Below, one piece after another: positions 1 through 9,900 of a stretch of 20,331 bases of DNA (positions are counted from its first letter, which is position 1; each line of letters starts with the position of its first letter). The notes beneath the pieces are model-generated. The model had not been told where the DNA came from, did no database searches, and worked only from the letters and a program-made list of their open reading frames with translations. Source of the DNA: Strigomonas culicis (Eukaryota > Euglenozoa > Kinetoplastea > Trypanosomatida > Trypanosomatidae); assembly GCA_000482145.1 (NCBI GenBank), contig AUXH01000355.1, positions 1-20,331 of the forward strand, in the 5' to 3' direction. A program made the position numbers and the translations under genes.

Positions 1-48
1 AGAGAGAGAGAGAGAGAGAAAGAAAGAAAGAAAGAAAGAGAAAGAGTA
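1..48. repeat. (AG)n/(AAAG)n microsatellite at the left edge
   Basis: Ten AG units are followed by AAAG units. On the coding (minus) strand this is a pyrimidine tract of the kind found upstream of each gene in the window, so it may serve trans-splicing of a gene beyond the edge. It may also mark an assembly break. Confidence 0.9.
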
Positions 49-605
49 TCAGCCGTATGCGTCAAAGAATAGCAACAATACAACGTCATCATTTTATAGA
101 TAATCGTATTCTGACATTCTTACTATGAATTAGATACCAATCGTTTCCGTTTCTACACGTACATATACAGTATTTATCAATAAATGAATAAGTATGTAAT
201 TAACAGGTATATATAGTGAATCCGAAAGGTACCGCAATATAAAAGCAAAATAAAACACACTTCTTTTACTTCTCTCTTTTTTTTTAAATTTAAACAAACT
301 GATTCCATTTTTTATTTTTTACCTTTTCTTTTTCACTGCCAAAGAAATGGATGCTAAAGAAAGCAAGAAGATCAACAACGACACTCACCGAAATATATAT
401 ATAAAAGGAATAAAAAAGAAAGAAAAACAAAGAAGTCAATAGTTTTTTTTCCTTTCGTTGACTCGATCGATGTCTCACTCTTTAAGTTTTTTTTTTATAC
501 TTCTTTCATCCTGACTTTCGCAATTATGCATATATGCTACAATGGCTTCTTTTTTTCATTTTTTTTTTGCTGTCTATCTCTTTTGACAGCGGTTTGGCAG
601 CACTG
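1..605. other. Gene-free AT-rich stretch, 3' side of the kinase gene
   Basis: This stretch is AT-rich and carries no convincing gene. It would hold the 3' UTR of the 606-6095 kinase and the intergenic signal for a gene beyond the left edge. A 62-residue open frame (290-478, minus) is low-complexity Phe/Ser/Lys and judged spurious. Poly-T runs lie at 276-285, 440-450 and 487-497. Confidence 0.6.
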
Positions 606-3600
606 TCAAAGCGGTACGAGGAGTTCGGACATCAAACTGCGTCGCACCGTGACGGCCTCCCGCTTCTGCTCCCCCTCTCTGCCATTCGGCGGCGGCTGCA
701 CCACGTCATAGTACTCCGTCAGGTATGCCAGCGCCTGCAGCGCCGTCGGCCGCTTCGCGCTGTCGGCCATCAAGAGACAGAGAATGAACACCGCCAGTCG
801 TTCGCTGTAGCCGAGCTCGCGCACAATCTCTTTTTTCAACTTTTTGTAGAAGTGCGGGCGGCTGCTCTCGCTGAACATGACGCGCACCTGCTGTGGCTCC
901 ACGCGCTGGCTACACATGGCATAGAGGATGCAGCCGAGGCCCCAGATGTCAATCTTTGACGTGTATTGCCGCTGGAAGCACTCCGGCGCCACGTACGGCA
1001 GCGACCCGACACCGGTCTGGCAGAAGCTCGCCTCCATGATGCGGGACAGCCCAAAATCGGTGACAACCACTGGAATGAAGTAGTTATCATTCCACTTGTA
1101 CTGCACCGGCGGCGGCGAGGCGCTGCTGCGCGATGCTGCGGCGGCGGCCGCCGCGGCCGACAGATCCTCCTCTTCCTCCTCCTCTTCACGCTGTCTACAC
1201 AAGGGGTCGCGGCGCCGTCGGCGGCGGAGGTCGCGCGCCTCCGGCGGGCTGCCGTCCGCCGCCGCCGCCTCTGGCGCTTCTTCGTCCGCCTCGTCCTCGT
1301 CCGCCTCGCCGCCGCGGCGGTCGCCGGCGCAGCTCGAGTGGCAGCACCGTTGGAAGCGGCGGTTCATCGCACTGCCCTTCACGGGGCTGGTGGTGGGCTG
1401 GCTGTCAGGGGGCGGGGGGGCCGGGATGATGGAGGGGGGGATGGGCACCGTCGCGGCGGACGACGCGAGAAGGATGTTCTCCGGCTTGAGGTCGCGGTGT
1501 AGGATGGGCGGCTGGTGGGCATGCATCGTCGCGAGCACCGTCAGCACCTGATAGGCGATGCTCACGATGCTGGCCTCCGGAATCGTGTGCGTCGGGATCG
1601 TGATCGCCGCTGCCGCCGGTGCGACAGGCGGGGCGGCGCCGGCCGCGAAGTGCTCTGGGGTGATGAGCCTCGGCTTCGGCGGGTCGTCACTGGGGCTGGG
1701 CGGCGGCGGCGGGTTGTACCGCTGCTTGAACTGCCGCACGAAGCAGCCGAGGTCGCCGCGAGAGTGGTAGCCGAGGATGAGGGACAGGTACCGCTCGCCG
1801 CCAGCCATATTCCCCAGCGCGGCGTCGTCGGCTGCACCGGTGTCCTCCACGGACTCCTTCAGCATACGCACGCCGTCCACGTCCACGACGTTGTACGCGT
1901 TGCGCTGCGCGGCCTGCGGGTCCGCGGCGGGGGACTGCATCGGGTGCGCAAACTTGTACGAGAGGAACATGTCGTACAGCTTGATGACATTCGGGTGCCC
2001 CTGCAGGGCGTAGATCACCTCACACTCCTTCATCGCATCGTGGCGGGCCACGTCGTCCGGGCAAAAGACGTACTTGAGCGCAAAAAGGTTGTCCGGGTTT
2101 GCGCCGCCCTCGCCGTCGCCGGTGCTCTGGTAGCTGCTGTAGTAGGCAAATATGTCATCGATCTTCTCGACCAAATACACGATCGAGAAGCTGCCGCGAC
2201 CGAGTCGCTTCACGATGCGGTACTTGTTGTCCAGCAGTGTCGGGGGCGGCTTGCGGGTGACCTTGTTTGCTTGAGGGCTGCCCGCCGTGGTGGTCGTGGT
2301 TACTGTCGCATTGCTCGTGGGCGTGTGGGCAGCGGACCGTAGCTGCTGGACGTCCCTCGTGCTGCCGACCTGGCTGCTGCTGTCGCTGACAGTGGCCGCC
2401 GCGGCGGCACCCGTCCCATCCGCGTGGCCGTGGCGGTGCGCGGGCCCGTCGGAGGTGCCGCTGCTGTTGTGCGGCTCCGCGTGGAGGTCCTGCGGGCAGC
2501 CAAGAAGCGCCGTCATCTCCTGATCCTCCATGTCCCCCGGCGGATGGTGCGCGGCGGGCGGCGGGCTGGTGCCGTGCGGCTTTGGGGGTACGTGTCCAGG
2601 CGCGTGGCCGTGGTGGTGGTGCCCATCCGACGGTGCGGCCCCGCTGAGGGCGCGCGGCACGCCACCCGCGGAGGGATCCTCATGGCGCACATAGATATCC
2701 CCCCGCCGCTGCTCCGCCAGCGCCGCGACGGCCGCGGTGACCATAGCCTCCTCGCTGTTGTTGCTGTAGTTGTACGTACCGCTCGCCGGCGCGCGGTAGC
2801 TCCGGCGGCCGGCGTCGAACTGCTGCTGCTGCTGCTGCTGGTTATCGTGCGTCTCCGGCATGGAGGAGGCACCTTGGCAGCACGCGTTGTTGCAGTACGG
2901 TGTGGCGCTCCTCGCCGGCAGGCACTTGGAGCCCACCACGGGGTCGTTGAAGGAGCCGGAGCGGACCAGCAGCTCCGGTGTGAAGAGAATGTGCTCGGAG
3001 CGCAACGTGTACACGCCGTCGTGCGGCGCGGCCGCGGCGTTGTGCGCTTTCTTCACATCGCCGGCGTCCGGTGCCGCGTCGCCAAACAGGCGCACGTCGT
3101 CAAAGGAAGCCCCACCCTGACCGAGATGCCCTTCGTTCATGAAGTGGTTCATATAGAAGGCGCCATCTCCCATCAGGTGACTGTGGCGACTAAAGTAGCG
3201 GTGGTAGAAGTAGGAGAACAGATTGTTGTGGTAGTAGCGAAACTGCAGCGAGTTGAACGTCTTCTGGTACTGATGCGTCAGCACCAGCAACAGCACGACC
3301 AGCACGCATACCAGTGCAAACGTTTTCAGCAGCTTCTGCAGATTCGCGGAGAGAAAGGCGAGGATGCCGCTGGTGCCGCTGCCGCTGTCATCGCTGATAA
3401 AGTACGTGAGCGGCGTCGAAAGGTTGTAGCTCTCCTCCACCGAGTTCAGCTCCAATATGTTGCGCATCTGATTCAGCAAAACATAAAAGTGCGAGGCGCA
3501 CGTACTGTCGCGGCTGGCGCCGCCCCCGGGCGTCGGGAACGGGTCGTTGCTGTTTTCGTGCTGCTGCCTGGCGCACTCCGCGATCACGGTGAGGCGGCTG

Positions 3601-6095
3601 CTGTAGCACACATAGAGCAGCTGCTGCGACACGCTCCTAAATGTGAAACCGCCGCTCTTCACCAGGACCTCATCGTAGTGGTTGACGCGTTCCAGGGTGT
3701 AGTAGATGTACGGCGTCTGCGCGTTCGCCGTCGGTTGCGAGAAGGGATTCGTGCCGGTCTGCGTCCCAAGACTTTCGTAGTTAATGTTGTTGTTCGCGTA
3801 GAGGCTCTGCCACCGACTGAGGTCCGCGATATCGCCATTCTCCACTTGGGGGTATAACGTCCACATCGCCCGCGTGATGCCGGTCTGCGGGCTGCCGATG
3901 ATCTTCACCGTTCCCAGCGCGTACCCGACGCGATCGTCATCCAGCTGCGCATCCGCATCACTCCCTGTGCTCGTGGTGGACCGCGTGCGGTTGAGAAGAT
4001 AGTAGTAGTACGCGCTGCTGTTCGCGCCGGCGCTGGCGACCATGCGGCGCGCGTCACGGAGGACGACGCGCTGCACCTGACTCAGCGACACCGTGTTGAG
4101 CATCGCGATGGGCGTGTGGCAGGACGCGGTCGTCGACAGAGCGAAGGAGCAGGGCGACACACCGCTGCTGTTGGCGCCCGCAAAGCACTCGGACAGAATG
4201 CTGTCCGACAGGAGCAGCTGAAATGAGAGGTTGTACCACAGTGGCAGATAGTTCCGGTTGTTCTGGTAGTCATCGCCCTCCTCCTCGACGGCGGCGGTTT
4301 CCGTGCTGTCCGTGTCCGACACATCGAACTCGTCGTAGTGGTTGTTGTTCGCCTGGATCTCGTAGAGCGTCGTCAGATTGACCTCCATCGCCTCGAGCTC
4401 CTCCGTCGCGTAGACAAGGCCCAGCAGCTGCAGGCGCCTGTCGTGCGCCGCGCTGGCCGTCGCCTTCAGAGGCGCGGGGCCGTCCCCCGGATCTGCCCGC
4501 ACCGTGCTCTGCTCCACGATCATGAGGCCCTCAAAGATGTCGTCGACCGTGCTAACGATCCCCGCCGGGTAGCCCGCCGAAAGAGAGGCCTGTCCGCCGA
4601 GAAGCAAAAAGGTGATCATGCTGCGTCGCGTCACAATCGTGCGGCTGGCGTTGAAAGGATCGGCCGCGCTGCTGTACTCCTCATTAATTGGCACACCGAC
4701 CAACGCCGAGCGGTGGCGCTGCGGCACAAGCCCCGCTTTGATCGTCTGAACCGTGCGGTTGCCGAAGCGCCCGTGCGCGGGCACGGCGATGTCAGGTACC
4801 GCCAAGATGGTCTCGTACGATGCGAACGCGTCCATCAGGAAGAGCGTGCGGCCCTGCAGATAGAGAAAGGGCGAGACCCAGCCCAGCCCGCCCGCGTTGG
4901 ACGGTGCGTAGGACAGCAGCGCGTTCGTGTACACACTGTGCGCCATCTCCATGAGCCGTATGTCGTCCGATATATTGAGCGCGCCGCCACTGCTGCTGTC
5001 CGCGCTCGTGTACTGCAGGCCACCCGCAAAGAGCAGCAGCTCGCTCTGCGCCAGAGCGGAGGCCGCGCTGGGGAAGGCGCTGAAGGCATACACAGAGTCC
5101 ATGAAGGTGTTCGTCTTTATGTTGTAGACGCTGACGGAGTGGATCTGCGCGCTCGCGAGATCGACCGTGCTGTCGCCACGGGCTTTGGCGTTCATAAGGC
5201 GGCGGTACTGGGGGTAGTTAATACCACCGATGATGTAAATGCGGTCGTGCGTGCTCTGCACGCAGGTGGCGTTGAAGCGCGGCAGGACGGTCGCACTCGT
5301 TGTGTCGGCGAGGCTCCAGCTCTTCACCTTCAGGATGGGCGATAGGGCGGCGGAGGCCAACAGATTGTAGCTGCTGTTGCTGGTCGTAGCCTCATAGCTG
5401 TACGACGACAGCTTCAGCGCCTCGATGCGCTGGACGGACAAGAGAAAGGCACGAATCGCTTTATCCGCCTCCGCGGCCGCCGTGGCGTTGGTGGGGTCCG
5501 TGGCGGTGAAGTTGACAAACGCGGGCAGGCGGGAGCAGAAGCCGAAGGTGAGAATGCTGTTTTCCGCGACGATGGTGCTGCCGGTGTTGCCGATCACCGG
5601 ATAGTGCAACGCGTTATCGCCTCCGGTGACAGTGTTCGTTGCGGCACCGGCGGCGTCGTCCACTAAAACGGTTGGCTCTACCATGCGCTTTCGTTTGGCG
5701 TGCATCACGTTGATGCTGCGGCTCGTGTAGTTTATTTCCCCATCCTCACGTATGAAGTCGTAGAGGGGAATGGACCGCGATTGCGTCGAGTTTTCGGGAC
5801 GATGGCTGTTAGTTCTCGCATACTGCTCCTTGTAGCCACCCAGGACGTATATGTACTTGCCCATCAACTGCGTCGCGGCGTCGGCGCCGATGTTACTCAG
5901 TTTTTCGTTTTCCACGAGTGACCATCCCTGGAACGTGAGCTTCGTCGTTGTGCGATCGAAGACCACCGTACGGTTGGCGTCGGGGCCCTCCCGCAGTGAC
6001 TGCGCGCGCACGAAGCGGATGCCGGGCCCTTCGGCGAGTCGCAGCAGCGGGAACGACGGGCTGACCAGCGTCGCGAGAAGCAACAGCAGCAGCAT
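606..6095 (-). CDS. Receptor-like Ser/Thr protein kinase with kelch-like ectodomain, one membrane helix and intact catalytic motifs
   Basis: Predicted type-I membrane kinase of about 1829 residues. The chosen Met (codon 6093-6095) opens directly onto a leucine-rich signal peptide (MLLLLLLATLVSPSFPLL). The frame is open to an earlier Met at 6287, but the first AG after the poly-T tract at 6320-6332 lies just inside that start, and no other Met intervenes. The ectodomain has kelch-like blade motifs (YIYVLGG near 5850, RIYIIGG near 5240, LLLFAGG near 5030, FLLLGG near 4600) and many N-glycosylation sequons. The membrane helix (about 3270-3340) is followed by a long Gln/His/Pro-rich linker. The kinase domain (about 2228-705) shows GRGSFSIV (2179-2202), FALK, HRDLKPEN (1476-1499), DFG (1050-1058), VAPE and a DIWGLG helix. 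About 125 low-complexity residues separate the catalytic loop from DFG. It is Ser/Thr type by motif; the family is not assigned. It is the tandem paralogue of the pseudokinase upstream. Ligand and substrates are unknown. Confidence 0.85.
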   Translation of the reverse strand: MLLLLLLATLVSPSFPLLRLAEGPGIRFVRAQSLREGPDANRTVVFDRTTTKLTFQGWSLVENEKLSNIGADAATQLMGKYIYVLGGYKEQYARTNSHRPENSTQSRSIPLYDFIREDGEINYTSRSINVMHAKRKRMVEPTVLVDDAAGAATNTVTGGDNALHYPVIGNTGSTIVAENSILTFGFCSRLPAFVNFTATDPTNATAAAEADKAIRAFLLSVQRIEALKLSSYSYEATTSNSSYNLLASAALSPILKVKSWSLADTTSATVLPRFNATCVQSTHDRIYIIGGINYPQYRRLMNAKARGDSTVDLASAQIHSVSVYNIKTNTFMDSVYAFSAFPSAASALAQSELLLFAGGLQYTSADSSSGGALNISDDIRLMEMAHSVYTNALLSYAPSNAGGLGWVSPFLYLQGRTLFLMDAFASYETILAVPDIAVPAHGRFGNRTVQTIKAGLVPQRHRSALVGVPINEEYSSAADPFNASRTIVTRRSMITFLLLGGQASLSAGYPAGIVSTVDDIFEGLMIVEQSTVRADPGDGPAPLKATASAAHDRRLQLLGLVYATEELEAMEVNLTTLYEIQANNNHYDEFDVSDTDSTETAAVEEEGDDYQNNRNYLPLWYNLSFQLLLSDSILSECFAGANSSGVSPCSFALSTTASCHTPIAMLNTVSLSQVQRVVLRDARRMVASAGANSSAYYYYLLNRTRSTTSTGSDADAQLDDDRVGYALGTVKIIGSPQTGITRAMWTLYPQVENGDIADLSRWQSLYANNNINYESLGTQTGTNPFSQPTANAQTPYIYYTLERVNHYDEVLVKSGGFTFRSVSQQLLYVCYSSRLTVIAECARQQHENSNDPFPTPGGGASRDSTCASHFYVLLNQMRNILELNSVEESYNLSTPLTYFISDDSGSGTSGILAFLSANLQKLLKTFALVCVLVVLLLVLTHQYQKTFNSLQFRYYHNNLFSYFYHRYFSRHSHLMGDGAFYMNHFMNEGHLGQGGASFDDVRLFGDAAPDAGDVKKAHNAAAAPHDGVYTLRSEHILFTPELLVRSGSFNDPVVGSKCLPARSATPYCNNACCQGASSMPETHDNQQQQQQQFDAGRRSYRAPASGTYNYSNNSEEAMVTAAVAALAEQRRGDIYVRHEDPSAGGVPRALSGAAPSDGHHHHGHAPGHVPPKPHGTSPPPAAHHPPGDMEDQEMTALLGCPQDLHAEPHNSSGTSDGPAHRHGHADGTGAAAAATVSDSSSQVGSTRDVQQLRSAAHTPTSNATVTTTTTAGSPQANKVTRKPPPTLLDNKYRIVKRLGRGSFSIVYLVEKIDDIFAYYSSYQSTGDGEGGANPDNLFALKYVFCPDDVARHDAMKECEVIYALQGHPNVIKLYDMFLSYKFAHPMQSPAADPQAAQRNAYNVVDVDGVRMLKESVEDTGAADDAALGNMAGGERYLSLILGYHSRGDLGCFVRQFKQRYNPPPPPSPSDDPPKPRLITPEHFAAGAAPPVAPAAAAITIPTHTIPEASIVSIAYQVLTVLATMHAHQPPILHRDLKPENILLASSAATVPIPPSIIPAPPPPDSQPTTSPVKGSAMNRRFQRCCHSSCAGDRRGGEADEDEADEEAPEAAAADGSPPEARDLRRRRRRDPLCRQREEEEEEEDLSAAAAAAAASRSSASPPPVQYKWNDNYFIPVVVTDFGLSRIMEASFCQTGVGSLPYVAPECFQRQYTSKIDIWGLGCILYAMCSQRVEPQQVRVMFSESSRPHFYKKLKKEIVRELGYSERLAVFILCLLMADSAKRPTALQALAYLTEYYDVVQPPPNGREGEQKREAVTVRRSLMSELLVPL
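2820..2840 (-). repeat. (CAG)7 poly-Gln tract in the kinase linker
   Basis: Seven uninterrupted CAG codons in coding sense, in the disordered linker between the membrane helix and the kinase domain. Confidence 0.85.
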
Positions 6096-6988
6096 CGTGA
6101 GACACGGTCTCCCATCCGCATGGGATCTGATACGTCGCGTGTGGGCGTCCGAATTTTGTGGAGCAACGCGGTGGTGACAACAGAGCCGCTGTGGACTCTT
6201 ACAAGGTCCTAACTCTCCGCCATCAACGCTACCTGCACTTTCATAGGCAGTGTACAACACTAGATGAGACGGTTTCTCCTTTTCCATTTTGGTGTTTTTA
6301 TAACAATAATAGGGGAATGCAAAAAAAAAGAATAACTAATAAATAATAATAAAAAATAAAAAGACTATGTAAGGTAGTCTATTTGTTTCTCCTTTGTGAA
6401 AAGAAAGAGATGTTAGTCTTTTAGTTATTATGATTATGACTGTTTTTTTCTTCTTTTCTTTCCTTTAGGATGATTCAACAAGCAAAAAATGGCAAGACCG
6501 GAAAGTGCCACAGTAACACCAGTATATATTAGATGATTGAGTATATATAAAAAAGAAATGAACAGTACAAAAAAAAAAAGCAAAACAGAATAATAATAAA
6601 AGCAACAACAAAAATTAAAAAAAAAGAGCTTATCTTACTCTTTTCCTTTTCCTTAAAAAAAAAGAGAAGAAAAAGAACAGTGAAAGAGAGAGAGAAGATA
6701 TAGCATATCCTTCAACGACAAAGACATCAACACACCAGATACTAAGTATATACGCTTTTCTATCTGACAAAGAAAAAAAACTCATTATTACATTGGATGA
6801 CAGTTCTGCTTATACCTTTGGTCTGTATCAGACTGTATCATTTTGGAAGGTCCATTTTGAAGATCAGTAATAATCACTGAAAACAAGCAAACAAAAAGCA
6901 AAACAACAACAACTGACAGTATAAATTTGAATAAGCATGAAAAATAAGTAATAAAAAATGCAGCATTGATATATATACAATGTGTGTG
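6096..6988. other. Gap between the two receptor-like genes
   Basis: From 6288 to 6988 the sequence is AT-rich with homopolymers and no gene. It should hold the pseudokinase 3' UTR and the kinase 5' leader. Bases 6096-6287 continue the kinase frame in more balanced composition, so an N-terminal extension of 64 residues from a Met at 6287 cannot be excluded. Confidence 0.55.
6279..6332 (-). promoter_or_regulatory. Candidate trans-splice signal for the kinase gene
   Basis: On the minus strand a T-rich tract (6320-6332) is followed by AG only at 6279-6280, inside what would be codon 3 of the longest frame. If used, it removes the 6287 Met and makes 6095 the first start. A second tract (6661-6699, AG at 6652-6653) would keep the longer form. 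Confidence 0.4.
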
Positions 6989-9900
6989 TCATGTGGACGC
7001 ACAAGTGGAGGCCGGTGGCGTCAACTGCCATTGCACGGCGGCGTTGATTTCATCATATTTGCCAAACGGATGATGGTTATCACTATTATTATCATTGGTA
7101 GGAGTAGTAGTAATACCTGTATCGTCGGCGTGGCCACTGACGTCGATGTTGACCGTGGGGCTGTCACGGTGGCGGCAGACGACCCGGAGCTGGGGCGCGA
7201 TGTCGGCCACCTTCACCCGCCGCGCCGGCACCGGCGAGCACAGCCGGCTGACGAGCGTGGCGAAGTGAGACGTGTAGTAGCAGGACGGTACCACTGCACC
7301 TGCATCGTTCTTCTCCCCATCCGTCGCCCCTGCCTGTTCGCTCGCCGCATCGCTCCGCCACGGCGGCGGCGGCGGCACGAAAGCGCGGACAAAGTCATAC
7401 ACTTCCCTTTCAAAGGCGATCGAGCGCGACCACCGCCCCGCGTCCGTGGATGGCGCCGGTGCCGCCGCGTCGCTCGCCAGGTCTCGCAGCAGCGCCTCCA
7501 GCGCTCGCAGGTGGAGCTCCTCCAGCCGATAGTGGAAGGGGCGCCGCGCGGCCGCCGCCGGCGCTCCTTCTCCTATCAGCACCTCGAGGACGAGCACGCC
7601 GACGCTGAAGGCGTCGTCCGCTGTGTAGTCCACCGCCAGGTGCCGCAGCAGCGCGCCGGTGGTTCTCGCCCGCTGGCGCGCGTGGCGCGTCGCGGTGGCG
7701 TGCGCGCGCGCGTCGCTCTCCGCCTGCGGCCGCCGCCCGTCACGGCGACCCCCCCGCGGTGGCCGATCCGCCACGCCGGGGTGCAGCCCACCCGCACACA
7801 CGCTGTCGTTTGGAACGCAGTGGGAGGCGGCGGTGGCGGTGGTTGCTGCCGAGCTCGCGCGGCTCGACCGGCTGCTGCGGTCGTCGTCGGAGGGAGGGGT
7901 GCTGCCGTCGGCGTCGGTGGCGGTGCGGAGCGGCACCGGTGCTGCGCTGGGCCGCCCTCTTTGTTTTTTGCGTGGCCTCGACTTTAGATGCGAAAGCACG
8001 GAATCGTTGAGCGGCATCGAGATCTCCATCCCATGGCACTGCAGGAACCGCTCGAAGAGATCTAAGAAATTGAACATCTTGAAAATATTTCGCTCCTGAT
8101 CGTCTTCACTTCTCGGACACGGGGTCGCTGTTTGGCCATGCGATGTGCACGCACGAAAGTCATTTCGCATTTTTAGACGATGGTACGCATATTTCTCACT
8201 TTCATGAACGAAGAAAATGAGAATGCGCTCCGGTGCCGTGGTGTACGAAAAGGCCAAAAATGTCCGGATCCATGCGCATAGCAACAAAATACGATGATGA
8301 TCAGAGTTATCATTCGTATTATTGCACTGCAGAAGCGAGAAGAAATCTATTTTTCTCGCCCGTCGATGTGTGCTGCTGGTTGCGTCCGCCAAAAATCCGT
8401 CAGTCTCATTAGTATCATTCGCACCATCGTTTTCCTCGTCGTTGTCAGACGCAGAATCCTCATTATAATAAGAAATGTACTCCTTCAACAGAAGTGATTG
8501 TTTCTGCATCTGTAAACCAGCAAGACCGGCATCCGTGAGCGCGACGGGGATATACTCCAGATTTATCCCATCTGTCGTAGCAGCAGCAGCAGTTGTCGTA
8601 GGACTCGCAACTGCATGCTGTGTTGCAGGCTCGTTGGTATAGAAGTACGGCCGTATCATCAAATTCGACAGTTTTATGTTTCCGTGGACGTACAGAGGGT
8701 CCTCATGCGTTTCTGGGCGTTGCGACGTCCGACACAGACCGGTGCGGGTGTCCTTCAGCTTCTTGAGCTCCGTCAGTGCGACACTAATCTGAAAAAGAAG
8801 TGAACACAACGCACTTTCATTGACCAAGTGGTGCGTCGGTGCTTGAAAGTAGTGATCCAACAGATATGACTTCAAATTGCCTTTGCCATGACAAACTGTT
8901 TTAAGCACAAGATTGTAACTTTTATGGGGCATACCGCTGTTCTCATTCATACGAAGAAGATGGTATCGCATTTTCGCCTCCTTTAGTGCTAGATAGAATT
9001 GCCAATCATTAGTATTATGATTGTTTTCTTCATCATCATCGCCTTCTGCTTCTTCTTCTCCCTCATTATTATTATTATTAGTTTCATAAAAATAATTCAG
9101 ATCGTAATTAATAAAAACATCATTTGGTATAATAAATAATAACTGAAGTGGAAAAAAGGAGCACTGAAGCCGCATCTGCTCACAGTACTTTATAACATCC
9201 AATCGACATGCGTCCGTCAGACATTCCAAGTGCTTCAAAGCAAACCGCTCCGTGTGCTCGCCTACCATCGGGGCCACCATCGTCGCTGCGCTCGTGCGCG
9301 TAATCGTGTTAGGCAGAAAGGTCGCCTCCCACACGAGTGAGAGCGGGCCCCTCCCCACCAAGCTCTGGACCTCAAACAGATAGAAGCGCTGGATGCGCAG
9401 CGCCGCATGGTAGTCTTGGAGCTGCCGCAGAAACGCTGCCGGCGCCGCACGGACGTTTTCATACGTGTGAAAATAATCCACCCACTCTGCCAGGTGTTGC
9501 GTAAACCATTTTGTGTCCATCTGGCGACCGGTGCCAGGGCCGTGTGTCTCTGCTGCCTCGCTCGCCTCCAACAGACTCCACAGCGCCGACTGTTGGAGCC
9601 GCGTCTGCCGATCACGGAACTTCTTGGCTGCAACGCCGAATATGATCATAAACAAAAACACATTTGTAGTGAGGAGACTGTTACTAGAAAACGTGTGGTT
9701 CTTCGATGAGCCACCGCCGCGACCACCACCGCTGTCACCCCCACGGCCACCGCCGCCACCGCCGCCACCGCCGCCACCATCGTTAATTTTCCAGTAAAAG
9801 AAGGAGTCGACATTTGTGAAGAGATAATAAGAGATCCAGCGTGAGGGACAATACGCGTTGTACTGCACACGGCCCCCATCCACCGCCTCTTGATTCAGAA

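Noticed and set aside
290..478. 62-residue minus-strand open frame
   Set aside because: Phe/Lys/Ser-rich translation of AT-rich homopolymers, no upstream context distinguishing it from non-coding sequence.
2424..3857. 477-codon open frame on the plus strand
   Set aside because: Antisense shadow of the kinase linker and ectodomain; low-complexity Arg/Val/Ala composition.
4338..5345. 335-codon open frame on the plus strand
   Set aside because: Antisense shadow of the kinase ectodomain with no recognisable motif.
8000..9230. AT-rich segment of the pseudokinase as an intron
   Set aside because: The frame stays open across it and codes recognisable kinase-fold motifs; cis-introns are very rare in kinetoplastids.
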